DNA of 64,000 nt, taken from NCBI GenBank assembly GCA_002839855.1, contig PGYV01000007.1:197292-261291 (forward strand). The letters run 5' to 3'. Shown in pieces: positions 35,395 through 43,131 of the stretch. The first letter of the stretch is position 1. Every line of letters begins with the position of its first letter. A program made the position numbers and the translations under genes. The stretch is from Candidatus Goldiibacteriota bacterium HGW-Goldbacteria-1 (GTDB lineage: Bacteria; Oederibacteriota; PGYV01). The notes under the pieces were generated by a model that was not told the origin of the DNA, did no database searches, and saw nothing but the letters and a program-made list of their open reading frames with translations.

Positions 35395-35624
35395 CCGAAT
35401 TTTTAAAATTAATTTTACTTAACATAGGCCGCATCACAGGCGTGCTTGCAGGTTTCATACTTGCTCTTTTTCTTGTTATCTTTGGCGTATGGAAAACCGT
35501 GTTTATCCTTCTTCTGACAATTTTTGGTTTTATTCTTGGCAGGTTTTACGATGACGGATTTGACATCAAAAAAACCTTCCGGGAAATTCTTTCCGTCCTC
35601 CGGATGGATAAATGGCACAGCTGA
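35391..35624 (+). CDS. DUF2273 small membrane protein
   Basis: A 77-residue protein of two short hydrophobic hairpin segments (about residues 8-55) typical of DUF2273, the regular third member of Asp23-AmaP loci. It overlaps its neighbours on both sides (4 and 13 nt), so the unit is translationally coupled into the following thiamine gene. Confidence 0.8.
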   Translation: MTEFLKLILLNIGRITGVLAGFILALFLVIFGVWKTVFILLLTIFGFILGRFYDDGFDIKKTFREILSVLRMDKWHS

Positions 35625-36043
35625 AAAAAAATCTTTACCGTATAATTGACGCCAACCTTAACAGGGCGCTTGAAGGCATAAGAGTCTCTGAAGATATCGC
35701 CCGCTTTGCCTTATCGGATAAAAAATCAACATTATTACTTAAACAGATACGCCACGCTGTTGCTTCTGCGGCTAAAATTATAGAACCCGATTATTCCGCC
35801 ATTGTCTCATCTCGCGACAGTGAAAAAGACGCGGGCAGGTCATTAAACACAAAAAGCGAATTTAAAAAAAATAACCTTAAAGAAATATTAATATCAAATT
35901 TAAAACGCGCTCAGGAATCCTTAAGGGTGCTTGAAGAAACATCAAAACTTATAGACATTAAAGCGGCCGCCGCTTTTAAAGAAGCGCGTTATAATATGTA
36001 CACAGCCGAAAAAAATATTCTTAAAAGAAGGAACCTACAATGA
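35612..36043 (+). CDS. ThiD2-like/ThiE-associated thiamine domain protein
   Basis: A 143-residue helical protein matching the domain often fused to the N-terminus of thiamine-phosphate synthases (LYRIIDANLNRALEGIRVSEDIARF). Members, called ThiD2, were shown elsewhere to act as HMP-P kinases, supplying HMP-PP to ThiE. Here it stands alone, 4-nt overlapped by thiC, which makes HMP-P, the substrate for such a kinase; the pairing supports that role. ThiE itself is not in the window. Confidence 0.75.
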   Translation: MAQLKKNLYRIIDANLNRALEGIRVSEDIARFALSDKKSTLLLKQIRHAVASAAKIIEPDYSAIVSSRDSEKDAGRSLNTKSEFKKNNLKEILISNLKRAQESLRVLEETSKLIDIKAAAAFKEARYNMYTAEKNILKRRNLQ

Positions 36044-37350
36044 CACAGCTTGAATACGCAAAAAAAGGCATTATCACGGAAGAAATGCGCCATGTTGCCT
36101 CCGATGAAAAAGTAACTGTTGAATTTTTGATGGCAAAAATGGCAGCGGGTGAAATTGTAATCACAAAAAATAAAAAACACTCCAAGGTTAAACCTACAGG
36201 TATAGGCAGCGGCCTGCGCACCAAAGTAAACGCAAACATAGGAAGCTCGCAGGATGTCTGCGATATGAACAATGAACTTGAAAAACTTGACCTTTGTGTT
36301 AAACACGGCGCGGACGCGGTAATGGACTTATCCACCGGCGGCGACATAAGGGAAATAAGAAAAGCCATAGTGGCAGCTTCGGTTGTCCCCATTGGAACAG
36401 TGCCTATTTATCAGACAATGGTTGATATAAAGCGCGACGGCCGCGGTTTAAAAGAAATGACCGGCGATGACCTTTTTAAAACAATAGAAGAACACGGCGA
36501 ACAGGGCGTGGACTTTGTAACAGTTCACTGCGGTATCACAAAAAACACAGTGCAGTCGCTTTTATCACAGGGAAGAAAACTTAACATAGTAAGCAGGGGC
36601 GGGTCAATGCACGCCGCCTGGATATTAAACAACGAAAAAGAAAACCCTCTTTATGAACAGTATGACCGCCTTCTTGAAATTGCATACAAATATGACATGA
36701 CGCTTTCGCTTGGCGACGGCATGAGGCCCGGCTGCCTTTCAGACGCCACAGACAGGGCACAGATACACGAACTGTCCGTGCTTGGCGAACTTGCAAAACG
36801 CGCTTATGATAAAAACGTGCAGGTAATGATTGAAGGCCCAGGCCATATGCCTTTAAACCAGATAGTCACAAACATGCAGATACAGAAAAAACTTTGCAAC
36901 AACGCGCCTTTTTATGTATTGGGCCCTTTAGTCACTGACATTGCCCCGGGCTACGACCATATCACCGCGGCAATAGGCGGCGCATTGGCGGCGGCTAACG
37001 GAGCTGATTTTCTGTGTTATGTGACCGCGGCAGAACATTTAAAACTTCCCGGCGCTGAAGAGGTTAAAGAAGGCGTAATAGTTTCAAGAATTGCAGCGCA
37101 CGCGGCTGATATAGCAAAGGGAATTCCCGGCGCGATAGAATGGGATAATAAAATGGCAGAAGCCAGAAAAAACCTGAACTGGGAAGCACAGATAAACCTG
37201 TCAATAGACCCGGAGCGCGCTAAAAAAATGCGCGAATCTTCCAAACCCGCCGCGGAAGACGTATGCACAATGTGCGGCGAACTTTGCGCCATTAAAGAAA
37301 TGAACACAGCGCTGCTTAATAAGGAAATTGAAGATAAAAAGAAAAAATAA
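36040..37350 (+). CDS. thiC: Phosphomethylpyrimidine synthase ThiC
   Basis: A 436-residue radical-SAM enzyme turning AIR into HMP-P for thiamine. Family motifs: DAVMDLSTGGD, SRGGSMHAAW, LSLGDGMRPGC, EGPGHMPLNQI. The C-terminal iron-sulfur site reads CTMCGELC (CxxCxxxC). It is the short form lacking the N-terminal extension of proteobacterial ThiC. No TPP riboswitch is visible upstream because the gene lies inside an operon. Confidence 0.97.
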   Translation: MTQLEYAKKGIITEEMRHVASDEKVTVEFLMAKMAAGEIVITKNKKHSKVKPTGIGSGLRTKVNANIGSSQDVCDMNNELEKLDLCVKHGADAVMDLSTGGDIREIRKAIVAASVVPIGTVPIYQTMVDIKRDGRGLKEMTGDDLFKTIEEHGEQGVDFVTVHCGITKNTVQSLLSQGRKLNIVSRGGSMHAAWILNNEKENPLYEQYDRLLEIAYKYDMTLSLGDGMRPGCLSDATDRAQIHELSVLGELAKRAYDKNVQVMIEGPGHMPLNQIVTNMQIQKKLCNNAPFYVLGPLVTDIAPGYDHITAAIGGALAAANGADFLCYVTAAEHLKLPGAEEVKEGVIVSRIAAHAADIAKGIPGAIEWDNKMAEARKNLNWEAQINLSIDPERAKKMRESSKPAAEDVCTMCGELCAIKEMNTALLNKEIEDKKKK

Positions 37351-37352
37351 AG

Positions 37353-37358
37353 TATAAT
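37353..37358 (+). promoter_or_regulatory. Candidate -10 element before the 176-residue gene
   Basis: TATAAT immediately after the thiC stop, about 57 bp before the ATG at 37415; the -35 (TTGAAG, 37328) is at a long spacing. Confidence 0.4.
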
Positions 37359-37414
37359 TACCTTGTACTGTCTTAACAACCCGGAAAAAACATACACACC
37401 TTAAGGAGACAGCA

Positions 37415-37945
37415 ATGCAGGTAAAAGGAAGGACTTTAAAACAGACCCTTGAATATTTAAGGGAGAAATTCGGGGAACAGAAACTTTTATCTTTTCTCGA
37501 TAAATATCAGGAATTTGAAGCCATTAATTCCTCTTCTGAAATTGACTGGTATCCCGTAGAAACTTTAATTTCAGCCCTTGAAAAAGCAGACTCTTATTTT
37601 GGCTATTGCGATTTGTCATTACTTGAAGATATGGGCTTCTACGCGTCAAAAAAAGCTTTTGAAGGTTCACACAAACTTTTTACCGGCATGAAACCAGCCA
37701 CGCTTTTTACCAACGCCCCTATGATATTTTCCACATATTATTCAAACGGCAGCGCCCGGGCGGAATTTATAAAAGATAACAGGGTAAAACTTACTTTAAA
37801 CAATTTTCCATGCTCCCCGCACCTTTCAAGAAGGATACTTGGATGGTCAAAAGGGGTAATTGCCCTTACAGGCGGCAAAAATGTAAAAGGCAGTGAACTG
37901 CCGTGCAAAAACGGCCTTTCTTTTATATTTGAATGGAATAATTGA
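37415..37945 (+). CDS. Uncharacterised protein, DUF2378/V4R-like
   Basis: A 176-residue soluble protein, no signal peptide. A helical N-half (VETLISALEKADSYFGYCDL) is followed by a sandwich-like part and a final Cys-Gly segment (KGSELPCKNGLSFIFEW) that recalls the 4-vinyl-reductase/DUF2378 fold, in which small ligands bind. The match is only a pattern impression. It has an AAGGAG ribosome site. Confidence 0.5.
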   Translation: MQVKGRTLKQTLEYLREKFGEQKLLSFLDKYQEFEAINSSSEIDWYPVETLISALEKADSYFGYCDLSLLEDMGFYASKKAFEGSHKLFTGMKPATLFTNAPMIFSTYYSNGSARAEFIKDNRVKLTLNNFPCSPHLSRRILGWSKGVIALTGGKNVKGSELPCKNGLSFIFEWNN

Positions 37946-38269
37946 TAAAACCTGACGTTTAGAAGCTTAGATGGTTGGATGCTTTGATGCTTGAAAAAAT
38001 AAAGCCTTGGTAGGCGCGCCACAACAAAAGCAGCTGGGCAGCTAAGCAGCTAAGCGGCTGGGCAACATGGTTTGGTATTAGTAGGTGCTCCTTTTAAGGC
38101 GCGGCAATAGACTTAGATTTGTTCTTTACTTCTGACTTCCCGACCTTCTGCCTATACTTTCGTCCCTCGTGTTTATATGGTTGCCTATCTGCGGCTTTTC
38201 TTCCGTCCCTCTGTCCCTCGCGTTTTTTCTTCCCAGCTGCCAAGCTGCTTAGCCGCCAAGCTTCTTATT
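37946..38269. repeat. Repeat-word intergenic block
   Basis: Gene-free DNA between convergent genes, made of recurring words: gatgcttt-type words (37962-37995), GTAGGCGCGCC and GTAGGTGCTCC palindrome-like pieces, cagctaag-type words (38030-38064), tccctc words (38163-38220), and an inverted version of the cagctaag words (38232-38265). The gatgcttt words reappear inverted at 42.78-42.81 kb. Confidence 0.6.
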
Positions 38270-38683
38270 TTACGACTTATAAATCACAGAAATACATATT
38301 CCCGCCGCCACATAGCTGATAAGCCCCTGTGCCAGCCATGAAATTAAAAGCCCTTGTGTAAGCGTTCCCGCTGCTATAAGGGTAATTAGCGGCTGTGTAA
38401 TAAGTAAAAACCAAATCATAAAACCCATAAATATGCCTTTTATCATCCCTTTTCCCGGAAGCCCCCCATTTATTACGGAATAAAACCCCGCCATTACCAT
38501 TCCCATTCCTATATTAAGGAATAGAAGCTTATAAAACCACTTCATTGATATATTTTCCCTGAAAAGGTAGCGTAAAGAAGGGTCGGTAAGCTGATTATTG
38601 TATTTATACGCCAATGCCGCCACCAAAAACAGCACAAAACCCGCAACTATCCCCGCCAGAACAAGCCTGAATATCTTTTCCAT
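38270..38683 (-). CDS. Small polytopic membrane protein, unknown
   Basis: A 137-residue protein with four hydrophobic segments (about residues 8-28, 50-72, 82-105, 110-134) and few charged residues. No family is recognised. It lies alone between repeat DNA and the long leader of the major outer-membrane protein, and is preceded by a good GGAGG ribosome site. Confidence 0.6.
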   Translation of the reverse strand: MEKIFRLVLAGIVAGFVLFLVAALAYKYNNQLTDPSLRYLFRENISMKWFYKLLFLNIGMGMVMAGFYSVINGGLPGKGMIKGIFMGFMIWFLLITQPLITLIAAGTLTQGLLISWLAQGLISYVAAGICISVIYKS

Positions 38684-39087
38684 TGATATTACCTCCCGTG
38701 ATTTTTGATGATAATAACACAGATAACCGCATAAAACAAGAGTATTTGAACAATTAATGATATCTTAACACAATATTTACTTCATATATAAAATACCATA
38801 ATAAACTTACATTTTTTCTTGACACAAAAATCATTTATGATATAATCTATTCAATTATAACAGGGCAGGGTTATTAAACGTTCATTAAAGCATACAGATA
38901 AAACTTAATTAACTTGATATTTATGCAATAAAGAAGCATAAAATACCCTTACAGGAAGGGGGGTGGATTAAGAGAGTTACAAAAAACGCTCTTTACCCCA
39001 TTTTTAAGAAAAGTTAAGCATCTGAACCAAAAAACAAGGTAATTAAAAAAAACAGGCAGTTCAAAATCCTTTAGGAGGGCAATAAGA
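38684..39087. other. Long leader/promoter region of the abundant outer-membrane protein
   Basis: About 400 bp without genes between divergent genes. It contains the consensus promoter at 38819-38846, so the transcript has a leader of about 235 nt with a G-rich segment (38956-38966) and an imperfect hairpin (38959-39001). No known riboswitch was recognised. Confidence 0.6.
38819..38846 (+). promoter_or_regulatory. Promoter of the 404-residue outer-membrane protein
   Basis: TTGACA (38819-38824), 16 bp, TATAAT (38841-38846). The start codon is 241 bp downstream, so the mRNA has a long leader. Confidence 0.85.
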
Positions 39088-40302
39088 ATGAAGAAATTTA
39101 TCGTTGTAGTAGCTTTACTCGCACTCGTTGCCGGTTCCGCTTTCGCAGGCGTAACCACAGCAACAAAGCTTCAGTCACAGGCAAACTATCCGGGAGTATT
39201 AGTACCGGGCAGCGTAATTGGAATGGGAACATTTGTAACAGATTTATCAATAATGTCAAACGTAGCACTTTTAGAAGTTGTTGATGGCGATGCTTACGGA
39301 TTGACAGTTTTAAAATCAGACCTTGGCACATTCGCAGCATCTGTTGCAGAAAATTCGTTACTTGGACTTGGCTGGGCTACAGCACTTGACGGAATGAACG
39401 TAGCAGCAATGATACAGTATGGCGTTGTAACTGACGGAACAGAACTTAAAGACGAAGTACTTGCTGCACCTTTAACATTAACATCAAATTATAATCAGAC
39501 ACTTGACTTAACACTTGGCGCAGCATTACAGGGCGACATGCCTATGGATCTTTCCTTAAACTTTGGACTTGCAGGAACAGAAGCAGTTGCAAAAGACTAT
39601 GCAACAGACAAATCCATCACAGAAATAACAACAACAACAGTTTCTGTAATGAACATCGGCGCAGCAGCAAGAATGGGACTTGGCGACGGACTTAAAGCAG
39701 TTCTTGACGTAAATTATTTAATGGGTTCATCTTCAGTTAAAGCAAAAGAAGCTGATACAAGCTCAGTAACTGAAGGAAGCTTGCTTTCAGTTGCAGCTTT
39801 AATTGGAAAAGACATCAAAGCATCTGAATCACTTACAGTTAAAATTGCTTCAGGCGTTGAAGTTGCTTCTGATTCAGTTGTTATGAACACAGCAAAAGGC
39901 GCAACCACATCATACTCATTAGTTGACGGAGATTCTTCAACAGGTATTGTAATTCCTTTTAACTTTGCAGTTGAAGGAAAACTTAACGAAACCTGGTCAG
40001 TTAGCTCAGGCGTTGAAGCACGTTTACTTGCAGCTTCTTTTGGTGCAGAAAACGTAATAGAAGACAACACATCCAGCTCAACAAAAGTTTACAGGACATC
40101 AAGCTCACTTAACATTCTTGATCCTTTAACACTTGTACCGGTTACATATGTTGGATACGCAATCGGAACAACAGCAAAGATCGGCGACCTTACACTTGAC
40201 CTGAACGTAAACCCGGGAATTCTTATGAACGGGCCTGAATTCATCTCAGGAAACGGCGTTACTCTTAACACAGATTTAGCAGTTGTTTACAACTGGAAGT
40301 AA
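39088..40302 (+). CDS. Abundant outer-membrane/secreted beta-barrel-like protein
   Basis: A 404-residue exported protein with a clear signal peptide (MKKFIVVVALLALVAGSAFA) and an alternating polar/hydrophobic pattern of many short beta-strands separated by Gly/Ser/Asp turns, ending in a Trp-Lys strand (VVYNWK), as for a porin-like barrel. Its codon use is strikingly A-ending (gca, aca, tta, gaa), unlike the gcc/gcg-rich neighbours, together with an AGGAGG ribosome site, consensus promoter and strong terminator: signs of high expression. No family recognised; function inferred only as a surface or porin-like protein. Confidence 0.7.
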   Translation: MKKFIVVVALLALVAGSAFAGVTTATKLQSQANYPGVLVPGSVIGMGTFVTDLSIMSNVALLEVVDGDAYGLTVLKSDLGTFAASVAENSLLGLGWATALDGMNVAAMIQYGVVTDGTELKDEVLAAPLTLTSNYNQTLDLTLGAALQGDMPMDLSLNFGLAGTEAVAKDYATDKSITEITTTTVSVMNIGAAARMGLGDGLKAVLDVNYLMGSSSVKAKEADTSSVTEGSLLSVAALIGKDIKASESLTVKIASGVEVASDSVVMNTAKGATTSYSLVDGDSSTGIVIPFNFAVEGKLNETWSVSSGVEARLLAASFGAENVIEDNTSSSTKVYRTSSSLNILDPLTLVPVTYVGYAIGTTAKIGDLTLDLNVNPGILMNGPEFISGNGVTLNTDLAVVYNWK

Positions 40303-40325
40303 TTTCAGTTTAATTAAGTCTTCAC

Positions 40326-40361
40326 AAAACGCCCGGGTTAACAGCCCGGGCGTTTTTTTTT
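40326..40361 (+). terminator. Strong intrinsic terminator
   Basis: AAAACGCCCGGG and CCCGGGCGTTTT form a 12-bp stem with a 7-nt loop and a following run of nine T, 24 bp after the stop of the outer-membrane protein gene. Confidence 0.95.
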
Positions 40362-40394
40362 GTCTGAATTTATAATACACACAATAATTAATTA

Positions 40395-40423
40395 TAGACA
40401 GACCGGTATGTTTGTTCTATATT
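40395..40423 (+). promoter_or_regulatory. Promoter with overlapping inverted repeat
   Basis: TAGACA (40395-40400), 17 bp, TATATT (40418-40423). An inverted repeat GTTTGTTC (40410-40417)/GGACAAAC (40428-40435) brackets the -10, a position suited to an operator. The ATG lies at 40455. Confidence 0.6.
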
Positions 40424-40454
40424 ATATGGACAAACTAATAAGGAGAGACACCAA

Positions 40455-41135
40455 ATGAAAAAAATATTTTTGACACTTGTATTTACAATAGTACTAATAC
40501 CTTTCGCGGCAGCTGAAGGCGCAGATTATTCATCGGTGGCCGCAACTGCCACGGCAATAACCGCAGCGCTGCAGAATATGTCAACCACACCGGTAATTTC
40601 ACCTGTGATAAATACAACCACTGCTGTTATCGCATCGCCTGTGCCTTCCGCAACTATTATACCTACAAAAACAAGAAATATGTTTGATGACATAGGTGAC
40701 TTTCTTGGGGTAAAAAAAGACCCTCTTCAGGTTCAGGCAGAAGCAGCTGCAGAAGCAGCAAAAGAAGCGGAGATTGCAGCAAAAAACAGGGAAAATGAAA
40801 TGTCCCTTGCGGGTAAACTGCTTATTACCGCAGATATTTTTGGCGCTGCAACCACAGCCTTTACCTGGCTTGGCTATTCTTCAATGTTATCTGATTATAA
40901 TGACATATATGCTATAGAAGATAACACTACAATGGAAAATTATGAAATGTTAAAACGGATGAGTAAATCTGTAGATGATAAATTTACCACTGCGGTTGTA
41001 GTGACATCCATCACATCTGCCCTCCTTATATATACTGCTGTAGATGCTATATGGCTTCACCTTGCTTTTCCTGTAAAGGTTCAGGCTGCTTGTTACGATA
41101 ACAACCCTGGCGTATTGCTGACATATAATTATTAA
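40455..41135 (+). CDS. Secreted/membrane Ala-rich protein of unknown function
   Basis: A 226-residue protein with a signal peptide (MKKIFLTLVFTIVLIPFAAA). A Thr/Pro/Val-rich N-part follows, then a charged coiled-coil-like stretch (QVQAEAAAEAAKEAEIAAK, about residues 94-112), and two hydrophobic segments (about 120-145 and 175-200). Topology is unclear: perhaps an envelope-spanning protein. No family recognised. It is single, with its own promoter, just upstream of dnaA. Confidence 0.6.
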   Translation: MKKIFLTLVFTIVLIPFAAAEGADYSSVAATATAITAALQNMSTTPVISPVINTTTAVIASPVPSATIIPTKTRNMFDDIGDFLGVKKDPLQVQAEAAAEAAKEAEIAAKNRENEMSLAGKLLITADIFGAATTAFTWLGYSSMLSDYNDIYAIEDNTTMENYEMLKRMSKSVDDKFTTAVVVTSITSALLIYTAVDAIWLHLAFPVKVQAACYDNNPGVLLTYNY

Positions 41136-41151
41136 ACCCTGTAATTAGCGC

Positions 41152-41180
41152 TTGACATTTTAACCGCATCTTCCTATAAT
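41152..41180 (+). promoter_or_regulatory. dnaA promoter
   Basis: TTGACA (41152-41157), 17 bp, TATAAT (41175-41180), exact consensus. The leader of about 180 nt to the dnaA start contains three DnaA-box-like 9-mers, the usual arrangement for autoregulation of initiator expression. Confidence 0.9.
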
Positions 41181-41258
41181 ACGCTGTCATTTAAAACTAC
41201 TATTATTTGTGTATATTTGTATTCCATAATGTGATATTATTGCTTTGTTGATAAGTTT

Positions 41259-41267
41259 TGTGGAAAA
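41259..41267 (-). other. DnaA box-like 9-mer (variant)
   Basis: TGTGGAAAA, reverse complement of TTTTCCACA; one mismatch from consensus. The same variant occurs twice at 62.85 kb. Confidence 0.5.
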
Positions 41268-41310
41268 TCTTAATAAGTTATAAAACGTCTTATTTATATG
41301 GTATTAATAT

Positions 41311-41319
41311 TGTGGATAA
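41311..41319 (-). other. DnaA box (consensus)
   Basis: TGTGGATAA, reverse complement of the consensus TTATCCACA, in the dnaA leader. Confidence 0.8.
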
Positions 41320-41332
41320 CTATACGTCAACT

Positions 41333-41341
41333 TGTGGATAA
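41333..41341 (-). other. DnaA box (consensus)
   Basis: Second TGTGGATAA, 22 bp from the first (two helical turns, same orientation). Confidence 0.8.
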
Positions 41342-41369
41342 GTTGTGCAAAAACAAGGGGTATTTTAGC

Positions 41370-42713
41370 TTGAAAAACAAAGAATTTAATTGGGAAGTTA
41401 TTATTGATTCCCTTAAAGAAGAAAATAGCGGCCTGAACTTATGGCTTGAAAAGGCCACAGCGTCTTTTAACACAGAAAAAGACTGTGTTGTTATCACCAT
41501 ACCTGATTCCCTTCATCAGAAAACCCTTGCCAAGTACAAAAACGAGCTTATGGAATCAATTGAAAAGGTATTCAAAAAAGTATCTGACCTTAAACTTGAA
41601 GTTTCAAAGACAGAAGAACCCAAAAAAGACCACTCATCCAAAATTGTCATTAAAGAACAGCAGATATTGCTGCCGCTTGACCCACAGCACCCTTTTATAC
41701 CTTCATTAAACTCACGTTTCCGTTTTGATAACTTCATAGTGGGCCAAAGCAACAGGTTTGCCCACGCAGCCTGTAAAGCAGTGGCAGAGGCACCGGGGCA
41801 GGCATATAACCCTTTATTCATCTACGGGGGCGTAGGGCTTGGAAAAACCCATCTTCTGCACGCTATCGGCACATACATTTATGAACAGGACCCTTCAAAA
41901 AAAATAATGATAATCACGGCTGAAAAGTTCCTTTTTGAAGTCACCCAGGGAATCCGTGAAAATAAGATGGATGAATTTAAAAACCGCTACAGAAGCACTG
42001 ACCTGCTTTTAGTGGACGACATTCAGTTTTTACGCGGCGACGCCACAATTGAAGAATTCTTCCATACTTTCAATGAACTTTACAATCACAACAAACAGAT
42101 AGTGGCCACATCAGATTCCCCTCCGGGAGATTTGAAACTTGAAGACCGCCTTAAATCAAGATTCTCTTCCGGAATAATAGCGGATATACTTGCGCCGGAT
42201 TTTGAAACAAGGGTCGCCATTTTAAAACAGAAAGCTATGGAATCCAACAAAGAAGTACCTGATAACGTTATCGGGTATATTGCGGAACACATTGATAATA
42301 ATATAAGGGAGCTTGAAAGCACCCTTAAAAATCTGCTTATACTTGCAGAAAATCCCGAAGAACTTGATATTGAACTTGCCAAAAAAGCCATTAAGATAAG
42401 AAATCCAAAATTTGACCAGGCAAAAAAAATAGGCATTGATATGATACAGCAGATAGTGTCGGATTATTTTGGAATAAAAGTACAGGACCTTTTATCCAAA
42501 AAAAGACATGAAAACATAGCAAAATCACGCCAGGTTGCAATGTATATCACCCGCAACCTTACGGATTATTCGCTTGTTCAGATAGGGCAGTACTTTGGCG
42601 GCAAAGACCATACAACGGTAATGCACGCAATAAATAAAGTGGATAAACTTGTAAAATCAGACGATAAATTTAAAAACACAATAAATGAAATAGTAATGAG
42701 AGTGAAAAAGTAA
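41370..42713 (+). CDS. dnaA: Chromosomal replication initiator DnaA
   Basis: A 447-residue AAA+ initiator that binds DnaA boxes and opens the origin. Walker A is GGVGLGKTHLLHAIG, Walker B LLVDDIQFL, sensor and arginine finger region in LKSRFSSGI, and the C-terminal DNA-binding signature is KDHTTVMHAINKV. I chose the TTG at 41370, with AAGGGG 9 nt upstream, over the ATG at 41298. The longer frame would read through the two consensus DnaA boxes and the family normally starts near KNKEFNWEVII. Confidence 0.97.
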   Translation: MKNKEFNWEVIIDSLKEENSGLNLWLEKATASFNTEKDCVVITIPDSLHQKTLAKYKNELMESIEKVFKKVSDLKLEVSKTEEPKKDHSSKIVIKEQQILLPLDPQHPFIPSLNSRFRFDNFIVGQSNRFAHAACKAVAEAPGQAYNPLFIYGGVGLGKTHLLHAIGTYIYEQDPSKKIMIITAEKFLFEVTQGIRENKMDEFKNRYRSTDLLLVDDIQFLRGDATIEEFFHTFNELYNHNKQIVATSDSPPGDLKLEDRLKSRFSSGIIADILAPDFETRVAILKQKAMESNKEVPDNVIGYIAEHIDNNIRELESTLKNLLILAENPEELDIELAKKAIKIRNPKFDQAKKIGIDMIQQIVSDYFGIKVQDLLSKKRHENIAKSRQVAMYITRNLTDYSLVQIGQYFGGKDHTTVMHAINKVDKLVKSDDKFKNTINEIVMRVKK

Positions 42714-42740
42714 AGTATTGTACTTTGTTACCCCGTCATC

Positions 42741-42816
42741 ACACAGAAGCTTGATATTTTTCATCCTTTATTTGCTTACCAAGCCTCAAAGCCTCAAAGC
42801 ATCTAACCTTCTGTGT
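42741..42816. repeat. Short-word repeat bounded by inverted repeat
   Basis: ACACAGAAG (42741-42749) and CTTCTGTGT (42808-42816) flank DNA with CAAAGC-type words (42780-42803) that match, in inverted form, the words at 37962-37995. Confidence 0.5.
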
Positions 42817-42921
42817 TTTTAAGCATTCTTTCTTTATTATATATTTAGCAATAGATACTGTGTTAACAACTATCGTAACAACATGTTCATTAAAATGTTA
42901 ATAAAAATAGGGTCATTTTTT

Positions 42922-42930
42922 TGTGGATAA
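42922..42930 (-). other. DnaA box (consensus) in putative oriC
   Basis: TGTGGATAA within AT-rich DNA between dnaA and dnaN. Confidence 0.7.
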
Positions 42931-43131
42931 ATACCGGGTTATGTATTAAAATGTTATAACAATTAACATTAACAAAACTTATAAAGCTTTTTAAAATATA
43001 ATATTTTTAAGGTTATTAGTCATATTAACACTACAACAACTACAACAAAGGTTATACATATTTAAATAATTGTTATTGCTGCGTTTTTACAATGTTGAAA
43101 ACTTTAAAAAATATTTTATTCAGGAGGAAAT

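Larger units (their letters stand above)
42714..43131. other. Putative oriC region between dnaA and dnaN
   Basis: 418 bp without genes, AT-rich toward dnaN, with one consensus DnaA box (42922) and TTAACA-type repeats (42955-43040) that could be the unwinding region. The dnaA-dnaN gap is a common oriC site. At 42741-42816, inverted repeat ACACAGAAG/CTTCTGTGT flanks a short-word repeat (CAAAGCCTCAAAGCATC), which probably marks the dnaA transcript end. Single DnaA box is fewer than usual; the dnaA leader boxes may take part. Confidence 0.55.

Noticed and set aside
35612-36040. TPP riboswitch before thiC
   Set aside because: The gene sits inside an operon with overlapping neighbours; no THI-box element is visible.
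38853-39087. Known riboswitch (for example cyclic-di-GMP) in the long leader
   Set aside because: The conserved cores of known riboswitches were not recognised; only an imperfect hairpin and a G-rich element are seen.
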